DNA of 64,000 bases from Aurantiochytrium sp. KH105 (lineage: Eukaryota; Sar; Bigyra; Thraustochytrida; Thraustochytriidae). How positions within the stretch are numbered: the stretch's first letter is position 1; each line of letters starts with the position of its first letter. The stretch is from contig BGKB01000233.1 in assembly GCA_003116975.1 (NCBI GenBank), positions 1 to 64,000 on the forward strand, read 5' to 3'. The translations under genes were made by a program, and so were the position numbers. The notes below the pieces were generated by a model. The model saw only the letters and a list, made by a program, of their open reading frames with translations, made no database searches and was not told the DNA's origin. Positions 20,558 through 29,549 of this stretch are shown here, piece after piece.

Positions 20558-22028
20558 GACGACTGGCAGCTGCAGCTGCAGCTGCGCTTGCGTCCACCTG
20601 CTTGCGGTCGGCGTGGCTTGCGTGTCAGGACCGCCACGGCAGCGAGGACCTCCCAGCCAAGCTCGCTCGGCCAGGTCCTGCCAAGCCAAGTCAACTCAAG
20701 TGGCCCAGAGCCGAGCCTGGCAGTTCCTCCCTCCTTCAAGCAAGTTCAACTCGGTCGGTGGCTTGGGCTGCTTTTGCTTGGCTCTGCTGCCTCTGCTTAG
20801 CTTGACGGGCTTGGGAAAAAAAGAATTGGTGGCTCCCAGCCCAGCGATTGATTCCCAGCAACCAAGGAAGGCGTCGAGAGAGCACCACCACCTCTCATCC
20901 AGGGCCACTCGCTGGCGACTCGCGATCAAAACGACAACGCGGCAACATCGCGACAAACAACGCGACGCGGGGCGATGAGGTGACCGCAGCAAGTGCAGCG
21001 GAGCTTCACGCGAGGTCTACGCTACGCCGCCGCGATGGACGGCGTGTCGGCACAGCCGGCTTTCTCTGCTTGAGCGGCAAGAGAAAAGCGGACGAGCGAG
21101 CACGTGGCGAGGAAACTCGCGCTCCAAGGCCTACGCGGAGGAGTCTTGCTCGCTACGTACGCGCATGTACAAATAGAAAGCCATACTTATGGATTGCTGT
21201 TCAGAACCTTTTGTCACGGTGAGTCAAGTATCGAGACGTGATCACGATTCGATCCAGGAGAGGTGGTAGGGGTGTTGAAGCATTGCTAGAGGAGAATGAT
21301 GGAAGAACCGGAAAGCAGTAAACTATCTCTTGGGTCGACGCAGCGCGCGGCAGCAGACTTTTGTTTGTAGCTGTGTTGCAATCACGCGACTTGAGTCATT
21401 CTATACTGCGAGAAGAACAGCATCGCCTCAGTATGCTCGTTAACGTGGCCAAGGTCCCTCGGGACCTCGGCTTGCGTCGTTGATGAGTTCGAGGCCGTGT
21501 GCCACACCTCAGTGATAAGGACCTTCTGGTTCTAAATACATGATGAACGTATCGCTCGGTAAATACTGTGGCCGAAAAGGGGACAATACGATTTCCTTGT
21601 TACGCATGTCCCATTGATCACTCTGACCCATTTTACATTAACTCTTCTGCTTCCTCTGCTTCTCCTCCTCCTCCTTTTCTTCTCATCGCCGCTCTCACTT
21701 TGTTTTTGTAGGTGAGAGCAGGGCGAGGAGCTAGAGATTGAGAACGAGAGAGGGAAGAAAGGAAAAAGAGAAGCAGGAGCGTTGCCAGAAACGGGCTTTG
21801 TCACAATGAGGAAACGAGACATAGAGAAAAGAGAGAGAAGTGGAGGTGTTCTTATGCATGATTGCACATTGGATGTCGCTAACGTTTGGAGTTGTTTTGT
21901 TCTGTGGATAAAGACGTTGAAAATTAATTTCAATTGACAAGCAGTACGAGCACTCAAGTCCGAGGCTTCGCTAGCCTACATGCCCCACACATTGATCCGC
22001 CCATGTCATTACCGTCGGCTTGGTCATA
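20558..22028. other. Long intergenic region, no gene recognised
   Basis: About 1.5 kb holding the 5' flank of the NPPY methyltransferase gene and the 3' flank of the ATPSCKMT-like gene. No frame here looks coding. The plus strand carries a strong 3' splice-site-like sequence: cattaac, then about 65 mostly pyrimidine bases, ending ttttgtag at 21711. It could belong to an unmodelled transcript, or be chance. Confidence 0.4.
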
Positions 22029-22670
22029 TCATGAAAGAGGAGGCGGCGCAGAGCTCGTCTCGGCATCTGCCAACCTCTTTGTATATACGTGAACCTCGTC
22101 TGTACTTTCAACCTTGCGCCATGTGGCCTCGGTGAGAGTAAAGACGTTGCTGAAAATGAGGACATCCTCTTTGCATTCATCAAGAAGTTTGACACTGAGT
22201 CGATCCATAATAGGCGAGAGCCCGTAAACTAGAATGATGTCCGCACTGTGCAAGTTGACTTTCCAGAGATCACGGCAGTGAAATTCTGCCGAGGCCGTTG
22301 CAGGCCATGGCGTGCGCCCTGGCACGAGGCGATGGGCCAGATGCTGATCCCACCAAGCCCACGTTTGCGAGACAGCCACTAGCATCGGGTTAAGCTCATA
22401 CCCCACGGCTTTATACCCGTTGCGTGCAGCCTCAATGACGACGCGGCCATCACCTGATCCCAGGTCGACCATTTGCGGTGCCTCTTTACCCTTGACGACG
22501 GGCTTGACCTTGGGCAAGACGCGGTGGAAGACCACGTCGAGCGATTTGCGCAGTGTCGGCATGTATGGTGCACCTTTGCCGGTCACTGCAGGCAGCGCCG
22601 AGACAAAGAGTGTCAGGTTCACCGTGAGCGCCGCGCCAAGCGCCGCCCCGATCATGCCTGCCAAGCCCAT
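22029..22670 (-). CDS. ATPSCKMT/ANTKMT-like (FAM173) mitochondrial lysine methyltransferase
   Basis: A 213-residue enzyme of the FAM173 family, which trimethylates lysine in ATP synthase subunit c (ATPSCKMT) or the ADP/ATP carrier (ANTKMT) in the mitochondrial inner membrane. An N-terminal hydrophobic segment (residues 5-27) should serve as membrane anchor. Family motifs are clear: APYMPTLRKSLDVVF before the core, motif I VDLGSGDGRVVIEAA, then GYKAVGYELNPMLV, and DLWKVNL in place of the usual catalytic loop. Which of the two substrates it uses cannot be told. It is divergent from SPB1, with 984 bp between the starts. Confidence 0.86.
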   Translation of the reverse strand: MGLAGMIGAALGAALTVNLTLFVSALPAVTGKGAPYMPTLRKSLDVVFHRVLPKVKPVVKGKEAPQMVDLGSGDGRVVIEAARNGYKAVGYELNPMLVAVSQTWAWWDQHLAHRLVPGRTPWPATASAEFHCRDLWKVNLHSADIILVYGLSPIMDRLSVKLLDECKEDVLIFSNVFTLTEATWRKVESTDEVHVYTKRLADAETSSAPPPLS

Positions 22671-23654
22671 GGTCTATCGATTCGCGCGATCAGGCCCGCG
22701 ATAACTTCGCTGGCAGCAGCAGCCAGCCAGGTGTTTGGGCACTGGCTATGGCAGACACTCGCACACACACATTATCTAGGCCTACAGTTACTAGCAACAG
22801 CAAAGCAAAACATTTGCAGCAGGAAAGCTCGACGAGGCCACGGCGCCCGCCAGCTGCAGACACCTCGGAAAGGTCACCAAGCCTTGCATCAGAATCGGGT
22901 TTTCGTAGAGTAGTAAGAATAACCCAGTCATGCGTTGTTGGTCTTTGACGATGATGATGATGATGATGAGAGCTCCGAGTTCGAGCCCTTTTCTCAAACA
23001 TTTTCAGGCTGTTGTTGCTCCTTGCAAGCTTATTACTTTGGACTGAAGTGGTCAAAACACCACTGCCAGCAGAAGAGGCGGCCGCTAGTCTATTCTGATG
23101 CACTGCTCAGCTCAGCTCAGCTCAGCTCAGCTCAGCTCAGCTCAGCTCAGCTCAGCTCCGCTCCGCTCGGCCAGGCCGGCCAGCAGCGAATTTCAAGCCA
23201 TAAACTCAAGTAAAGAAGACCATCGACCAAAGGTCCTGAAGCAGCAAGCGCTCTGCCGATCCTCAATCTTTCTGGCGTCCATCGCAGGCTGAAAGAAAAG
23301 ATTGACTTCGAAAGCACTTGGCACTGGCACTGGCACTGGCAAAGCAAGGCGTGTTCCAAATTTTCGCAAGAACAGCATCACATCAAGTATATTCTGCAGA
23401 ACCCATTTTCGGGGCGCCGGCGCTGCAACCAGTCAATCGACTCGGACGCCACGAACTCGGACCCGCGACACAGAACCGCTTGCGGGGAGAGAGAGGGCGA
23501 GGAGGCCTCGTCGCTGGTCGCGCACGCGCGCTTCGCTGGCCGGTGAGAGCTGCCGGGCGCGAGCACGAGCAAGCAGACGAGGTAGCACCGTCGCACAAAC
23601 AGGCGAGCAAGCCAAGGGGAGGGAGCGAAGCGAAGCCAGCGAGCGAGTGGCACC
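22671..23654. promoter_or_regulatory. Divergent promoter region between the ATPSCKMT-like gene and SPB1
   Basis: Contains TAGGCCTA at 22777-22784, about 107 bases upstream of the minus-strand start. It also has a short (GAT)n run near 22950, a pentamer array (GCTCA)10 at 23105-23154 and a (TGGCAC)n run near 23321-23340. No gene seen. Confidence 0.5.
23105..23154. repeat. (GCTCA)10 pentamer array
   Basis: Ten perfect GCTCA units followed by three degenerate ones (gctcc, gctcc, gctcg). It lies about 500 bases upstream of SPB1. Confidence 0.95.
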
Positions 23655-26600
23655 ATGGGCCGCAAGAAGAGCTTGGCGAACGACAAGTACTACCAGCTCG
23701 CCAAAGAGCAAGGGTACAGAGCCCGGTCGAGTTTCAAGCTCATCCAGCTCAACCGCAAGTATGACTTTCTCAAGGGCGCCTCGCGCGTAATCGATCTCTG
23801 TGCGGCCCCCGGTGGCTGGCTGCAGGTCTTGGAGAAGACCATGCCCAAGACGGCGGATCGCCAAATTGTGGGTGTCGATCTGCTCCCCATCAAGCCCATC
23901 CGCGGCTGCACCACCTTTGTAGAGGATATCACGTCCGAAACTTGCAGACAGAAAATTCGCAAGGAAATGCGCGGCAACAAGGCCGACGTGGTTCTGTGCG
24001 ATGGTGCCCCGAACGTCGGTGCAGAGTACAGCAAGGATGCTTTTGTGCAGAATGAACTCGCCGTGTATGCTCTCAAGTTTGCTTGCGAGCACCTCAAGCG
24101 CGGCGGTTCCTTTTGCACCAAGGTTTTCCGCTCCAACGACTATACAGCGCTTCTCTGGGCCTTCCAGCAGCTCTTCAAAAAGGTCGAGGCCACGAAGCCG
24201 CCCTCGTCGCGTAATGTCTCTGCAGAGATTTTTGTTGTCTGCCGCGAATACCTTGCGCCGCACAAGATTGACCCGCGTCTGCTCGATCCGCGCCACGTCC
24301 TTTCGCAAGTCGAAAAGGAGGAGGAGCTCACGGAGCAGCAGGCCATTAACAAGCTTTTTCACAAGCGTGACAAGCAGCGCCGCAACCGCGGTGGTTACAG
24401 CGAGGATGCTGGTGCGCTCGTGTTCAAGTCTGCGGCCGCCGCCGACTTTGTCAACTCATCGGAGCCCGTGCAGGCGCTCGCTTCGTTGACAGAGATCAAC
24501 TTCAAGGACGAGGCCTCGAAAGCTCTTCTCGAACGCCCGGAAACGACCCGCGAGATTGTCGAGTACCTGAGCGATCTCAAGGTCCTGGGCAAAGCTGAAT
24601 TGCGCACCGTTCTGAAGTGGCGCTCGGCGTTGCGCAATAATGATATGGCTGAAAACAAAGCGAAGATGGACGAGGACAGCGACGACGAGGACGAGGAAGA
24701 GGACGATGAAGAGGATGGCGAGGCCGAGCAGGAGGGCAAGGCGGACTCTGATGCCGACGACTCTGATGTAGAGGACATGGCCGATCTCGACGACGCGATG
24801 AAGAAGATCAAGGCGGAGGAGCTCAAGAAGCGCAAGCGCGAGATTAAAAAGCTCCGCAAACAGCGCGCCAAGCTCCAACGGCGGATTGATCTCGGTATGG
24901 AGAATGAGTTTGCCGTCGATCTTTCGGAGCAGCAAGGACCTTTCAGCCTCAAAAAAACGGGCCTTCGGTCCATGCAAGAGCTCGCCGAGATTCAGGATGG
25001 TGCATACTCAAAGCCCGACCCTGATGATGATTCGAGCGACGAGGACGACGACTTCAGCAGCGATGGCGAGGACGACGAGGACGGCTCGCACCTTGTGCTT
25101 TCGGAGGAACAGCGCCGATTGCGTCAGCTGGAGCGCGAAGCCGAGGCCTTGTACAAGCTGAACAGGGTCAAGGGGAATAATGCGGACCCGATGACGGTTC
25201 GCGAGCGTCGCCAGCAGCTTGCTGCGGAGAAGAAGGCCAAGGTCAAGAAGAAGACGCTCGAGGCCATGGCAGAGCGCGACTTCTCGCGCGCCCTCGAGGA
25301 GGAGCAGGCCAAGGCTGCAAAGTCTGGTCAGTACGAGGCCATGCTTCAAGGCGCTGAAGACGACAGCGACAGCAGCGACGACGACGACGATGACGATGAA
25401 GTTGAAGCCGAGTTGGCAAACCCGCTCATCAAGTCGATTGGGACGAAACCTTCCCAGGCCGCACGGGCCAAGCTTTGGTTCGAGCAAGAGCTTTTCGACG
25501 GTGAGCGCGAGGCTTTGAGCTCGGACGAAGACGATGGCGAGGAGGAGGAGGGCGAGGAGATGGATGACGAGGAAGAAGAAGAAGAAGAAGAAGAAGACGA
25601 GGAGGATGAAGACTCTGTAGACATGCCCCTGCCGTCTTCGCGCACGGAAAAGGCACGCCGCAAGGAGAAACGCCGCAAGCTCAAGATCCGCAATGAGCGC
25701 AAGGCCGAAAAGCGCCGGATTGCAGCTGCACGAGAAGCCGATGGCGTCGTGAACGAGGAACTGCTCTTAGCGTCGATGCCTGGTGGCTTCGAGACCGTCA
25801 AGGCGGAAACTGCACGCAAGGGTGGCAAGAAACGGCAGCGCGAGGACAGCGAGGGCGCCGGTGCTGATCCTGACGGCGTCGCATTGAACGGCGACGAGGA
25901 CGAGGACGGCGATGACGAGGCGACGCGCGAAAAGAAGCGCGCCGCCCGCGCCGCTCGCAAGCTCATCGAAAAGGGCATGGGCAAGCTGGGCAAGGTGGAT
26001 GAGCCCTCTGGTTTCGAGGTGGTGGCTGCCGAACCCGTAGGCGGAGATGAGTCTGATCTCGATGATGATGACGAGGAAGAAGCGTACAACAGCGAAGACT
26101 ATGACACGGACGAACGCTCGCAACATATTGCGCTCGCGTCGATGATGACCAAATCATCAAAGCGTCGCAAGCTCTTGGATTCTGGATACAACCGTTTCGC
26201 CTTTAACGACGACGATGCGCTGCCGCAGTGGTTCATTGAGGACGAAAACAAACACAACCGCCCTCAGTTGCCCGTGACGAAGGAGATGGTCGATGCTGTG
26301 CGCGCGCGCTACAAGGATATTGCTGCCAAGCCGATCAACAAGGTGGCGGAGGCCCGTGCCCGCAAGAAGCACAAGCTCATGGCGAAGATCGACAAGATCA
26401 AGAAGAAGGCTGCCGCTGTGGCGGAGCAGCCGGATCTGACTCCTGGCAGCAAGATGCGCGCGATTGAAAAGCTTTACAAGGGTTCGCAGGTGAAGAAGCC
26501 CGGCTCCGTCTACGTCGTGGCACGCAAGTCCAACCATGGCAAGGTCAACGTGGGTGGCAAGCACAAGGGCAAAACCGTCAAGGTTGTGGATCGTCGCATG

Positions 26601-26684
26601 AAGGCAGATCAGGCCCGCAGCAAGGGCCGTGGAAAGCCCCGCGGTGGCTCCAAGGGCGGCAAGAAGTCCAAGTCGCGCCGCTAG
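23655..26684 (+). CDS. SPB1: SPB1/FTSJ3 pre-rRNA 2'-O-methyltransferase
   Basis: A 1,009-residue nucleolar enzyme of 60S ribosome assembly. In yeast it methylates the A-loop guanosine 2'-OH of the large rRNA. The N-terminal FtsJ domain (residues 1-215) has YRARSSFKL, DLCAAPGGWLQVL (SAM site) and CDGAPNVGAEYSKDAF. It continues with GGSFCTKVFRS and SSRNVSAEIFVVC, giving the K-D-K-E catalytic tetrad. The central DUF3381-like region is followed by long Asp/Glu tracts typical of the family. The conserved Spb1 C-terminal domain lies at about 780-985 (RRKLLDSGYNRFAFND, LPQWF, PINKVAEARARKKHK). The tail is Lys/Arg/Gly-rich. The start context caccATGG is good. Length is near the family norm (about 840-850), expanded in the acidic linkers. 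Confidence 0.97.
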   Translation: MGRKKSLANDKYYQLAKEQGYRARSSFKLIQLNRKYDFLKGASRVIDLCAAPGGWLQVLEKTMPKTADRQIVGVDLLPIKPIRGCTTFVEDITSETCRQKIRKEMRGNKADVVLCDGAPNVGAEYSKDAFVQNELAVYALKFACEHLKRGGSFCTKVFRSNDYTALLWAFQQLFKKVEATKPPSSRNVSAEIFVVCREYLAPHKIDPRLLDPRHVLSQVEKEEELTEQQAINKLFHKRDKQRRNRGGYSEDAGALVFKSAAAADFVNSSEPVQALASLTEINFKDEASKALLERPETTREIVEYLSDLKVLGKAELRTVLKWRSALRNNDMAENKAKMDEDSDDEDEEEDDEEDGEAEQEGKADSDADDSDVEDMADLDDAMKKIKAEELKKRKREIKKLRKQRAKLQRRIDLGMENEFAVDLSEQQGPFSLKKTGLRSMQELAEIQDGAYSKPDPDDDSSDEDDDFSSDGEDDEDGSHLVLSEEQRRLRQLEREAEALYKLNRVKGNNADPMTVRERRQQLAAEKKAKVKKKTLEAMAERDFSRALEEEQAKAAKSGQYEAMLQGAEDDSDSSDDDDDDDEVEAELANPLIKSIGTKPSQAARAKLWFEQELFDGEREALSSDEDDGEEEEGEEMDDEEEEEEEEEDEEDEDSVDMPLPSSRTEKARRKEKRRKLKIRNERKAEKRRIAAAREADGVVNEELLLASMPGGFETVKAETARKGGKKRQREDSEGAGADPDGVALNGDEDEDGDDEATREKKRAARAARKLIEKGMGKLGKVDEPSGFEVVAAEPVGGDESDLDDDDEEEAYNSEDYDTDERSQHIALASMMTKSSKRRKLLDSGYNRFAFNDDDALPQWFIEDENKHNRPQLPVTKEMVDAVRARYKDIAAKPINKVAEARARKKHKLMAKIDKIKKKAAAVAEQPDLTPGSKMRAIEKLYKGSQVKKPGSVYVVARKSNHGKVNVGGKHKGKTVKVVDRRMKADQARSKGRGKPRGGSKGGKKSKSRR

Positions 26685-27176
26685 GCTCCCTTCCGTGACA
26701 GCGTCCGGTAATATTGAGGATAACGGTAAATTGATCACATGTTCCTTTTGTCTTTCATCCTTGCCGCATTCATTCATTGTTTTTTATGAAGAGAGGCAAG
26801 ATCAGAATTCTCGGGAGGCTCGTTTTTGACGAGTTATCCCGCAGGAACAAGCTGGCTTGTTCTTTGTTGTTCATAGAAAAGGCCCAACGAGTGAGCGAGT
26901 GAGGGCGGAAAGGAAGGAAGCAGACACGGACGAGAGAACAGAGCCTCATAGACATAGAGATTGTTTTCAGCCAGAAATTAGGGCAAGGGGAAGAGTCATG
27001 TCGACCGGGCGCTCTCTTTTGGCTACACGTGGTAAGTTAGTAATATAGACGACTGATACATTGGAATGACAAAGAGCTGAAGAGCTTCCCGAGAAATGTA
27101 TGCGACGTGGAGTCTGTTCTCCGCCCTTGGCAGCGACCCAGAGGTTTTGAATAAAATTCTCTACCACGTGTTGTTT
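26685..27176. other. Convergent 3' flanks of SPB1 and the DUF2804 gene
   Basis: AT-richer than the surrounding genes. No coding frame or structured element recognised. Confidence 0.4.
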
Positions 27177-28598
27177 TCACCACACAGCGCGATGGTTCTC
27201 GCAGACACCATAGACGTTTTCAATGTCCACTCGATGCCAGACCCCCTGCTCAAAGTTCTGAACCTCGAGAAAACCAGAAAAACTACCGTATGGTTGCACA
27301 AAGTCGCTGACAATACCCACGACATCGCTGCCCGTGTGGTCCTCGCGGAGCCCGTGAGGCTGAAACTCAAGATGAAGAACGACACCTGTCTCGTTGGCGC
27401 GAATGACCCAGGGGCCTTGAAGCGGTCCGTTCGATGGCATGTCCACGGCAACGGCAACGGGAAGGGCATGAACTTTGTGATCGAGCCACAAAGCATTTTC
27501 TGCAGAAGGCAGGGTCGTGCCGGGTCCTTGGACGTCGTACACAAGTCTGCTAAGATTGATGCCCACGGGCATGCTTTGCGTGGCAGCGATACCCGAGCGC
27601 TTTTGGAACGGAGCGCGCCACGTTTGGACGGAACACGCAGCGCAACTAAGCGATACCCACTGCCACTTTGTTTCGCGAAGCGCGCGAGTCAGTGTCCAGT
27701 CAATCGTGGCCGCTCCCTCTTTGAAAATGTGCGGCGCCTGTCGAACGGGTGCAGCGCTTTTACCTTTGGCACTGGATGGATCTGGCAAGTCAAGCACAGT
27801 AATGGAGCCCATGGCGCCCATGCCAGCCTCCTTGTGCACATATGCGGGACGCTTGGGGTCGCCGCCGAGAGGATACCAAAGCGCAAGTGCCTCTGCACCT
27901 TTGAAGATTTGGATTTTTGCCTTGACGCGTGTCAGGTTCACGTTAAAGTGCCAGACACCACCAACAAAGCACAACTCCACAGCGTCTTGGCCCCAGCCAA
28001 CGAATTTAGAGCAGCCATCCGTGGAGGTGGCCGCGAGTTTGAGTGCCCGTCCAAAGGGCATTTGCCAGTGAAAGTCACTGACGAGACGACGAGTCGTCTT
28101 GTCCACCACGGAGAGGTAGATATCCTCGACGTAGTTAAATTGCACAGGGGTGATGGCCAGGAAGTACTTTGGAGAGGAGACGGAGACATAGCTCCAGGAC
28201 TTGAGTTGGAAAAAGTTTTCGAGGCGCGAGCCAAGCTTGCGCACAGCACCGAGGTGCGCTGCCACGGGGGCCTTCCATCGCCCAAAGGATTCGCCATTCG
28301 CCGGCGCCGGTCCCGGCGAGATTTCGCGTCCGCAGAGGCCGGGAAAGGCCTCGCACGTCGGGAGCGCGACCTCTTCTGGGACACGCAGTGCAAAGCGCAG
28401 CACGTATGCGAGCGACGCGAGGAGCAGAAAGCTAGGCAGCAAGAACTTCGACGATGAAATGCTGCTTCTTGGTGCCCTTTGTCGCCTTGTCGCCTTGAGC
28501 GCCACCTTGGCAAAGCCCTCGCCCCGGCCGTCACCGCCGTCGCCGTCGCCGTCGCCGTCGCGCCTCCTGTGAGCGCCCAGCTCGCTGCTCGAGTTCAT
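27177..28598 (-). CDS. DUF2804 family membrane-anchored protein
   Basis: A 473-residue protein from the ATG at 28598; the longer frame opens with TTG. A charged, Asp-Gly-rich N-terminus precedes one transmembrane segment (FLLPSFLLLASLAYVLRF). A large domain follows with features I associate with DUF2804: WSYVSVSSPKYFLAITPVQF, VDKTTRRLVSDFHW, WHFNVNLTRVK, and later repeated beta-strand blocks ending in YGVCENHRAVW. DUF2804 proteins occur in bacteria and many protists and lack a defined function; the fold is expected to be an all-beta, lipocalin- or glycosidase-like sandwich. The single N-terminal anchor suggests a type II endomembrane protein. The family call is from memory of motifs. Confidence 0.68.
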   Translation of the reverse strand: MNSSSELGAHRRRDGDGDGDGGDGRGEGFAKVALKATRRQRAPRSSISSSKFLLPSFLLLASLAYVLRFALRVPEEVALPTCEAFPGLCGREISPGPAPANGESFGRWKAPVAAHLGAVRKLGSRLENFFQLKSWSYVSVSSPKYFLAITPVQFNYVEDIYLSVVDKTTRRLVSDFHWQMPFGRALKLAATSTDGCSKFVGWGQDAVELCFVGGVWHFNVNLTRVKAKIQIFKGAEALALWYPLGGDPKRPAYVHKEAGMGAMGSITVLDLPDPSSAKGKSAAPVRQAPHIFKEGAATIDWTLTRALRETKWQWVSLSCAACSVQTWRAPFQKRSGIAATQSMPVGINLSRLVYDVQGPGTTLPSAENALWLDHKVHALPVAVAVDMPSNGPLQGPWVIRANETGVVLHLEFQPHGLREDHTGSDVVGIVSDFVQPYGSFSGFLEVQNFEQGVWHRVDIENVYGVCENHRAVW

Positions 28599-29549
28599 GG
28601 CGCCGGCGCCCGTCTGTCCGCGAACCCTTCGACCGCGCTGGGCCCGATCTGTTTCTGCTCGCCCTGCGCGCGGTCGGCCTCGCCGCGCGTCGGGCGGGGC
28701 CTCTCTGGCGCGTCGTCCCGGGTCTGCGTCGCGCTGCCGTCGCAACCTGGCCCTCGCTACCTTGCCAGCTAGCTTTGCCAGCTAGCTCGCGGAGTGACTG
28801 CTTTTGTTTTGCGCTCCGATGCGCCAGCCAACTGGGACGCAACCTTTACTACCGTCAGCACGTGCAGCACGTGCAGCAGCGCGTGCAGCGAACGAGGCCC
28901 GCGGTGCGTTCGTGCTTGCGTGCGGGCGTGCGTGGCTGCTACATGCGGGCGCGAAAGGAGGCCGCGGCCGACGTCGGTGCGCGAGCAGCCGCAGGTCGTG
29001 GCGCGAGCAGGGGAGGGAGGGAAGGAGGGTAGGACCGCGTACAGTCCTCTGTCAGGTTGCGGCTGTTGCAGCGTGAATTCTGCCTGCGCCTTTGACACTG
29101 TGAGTCCTAAAAACCTTGTGGTTATGCACCGACAAAGGAGAAAAGGGCAAGTGAGCGAGATGTCACACTGACAGACGTGATGATCGTTGACCTGATTATC
29201 CGTCGTCGTCCGTACTCGAAGCCAGCCCCGTTCGAAGGCTGCGTGAGACCGATTCAGGCCACGATCGGCGTCTGCACGCGAGCTGAGAATGGTCCGAAAA
29301 CAGCCTGACAATTTGCCCCCGCATCACCAAATGGCATTTTCAACGTGTCGGGAACTGTTGTACGAGTCTATTTTTTGCTCGGATCCAAACCTTGGCTCAG
29401 GCCTAGGCCCAGATCTTCACCGGTTTGACGGGCCAAATTTTGGACATCACCTCACCTCACCTCACCTCATCTCACATGACATAACATGGCATGACCTGCC
29501 TGCGCAACTTTCCCGGAATCCAGACTGCTTGCGAATAAATCTCCCTCGA
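28599..29549. other. Intergenic region between the DUF2804 gene and the 3' end of TDP1
   Basis: GC-rich, with a short (CTCAC)n run near 29450-29470 and the sequence aggcctaggcc near 29400. Several frames are open only because of the base composition. No gene is supported. Confidence 0.4.

Noticed and set aside
21250-21262. gattcgatcc as a tRNA T-loop
   Set aside because: No matching acceptor, D or anticodon arm nearby. No tRNA or rRNA was recognised in the window.
23105-23154. Pentamer arrays as a CRISPR or mobile element
   Set aside because: Uniform five-base units without spacers, target-site duplications or terminal repeats. No transposase or integrase was seen in the window.
23433-24362. 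309-codon minus-strand frame opposite SPB1
   Set aside because: Shadow of a GC3-rich gene. It has no domain and lies wholly across SPB1 and its leader.
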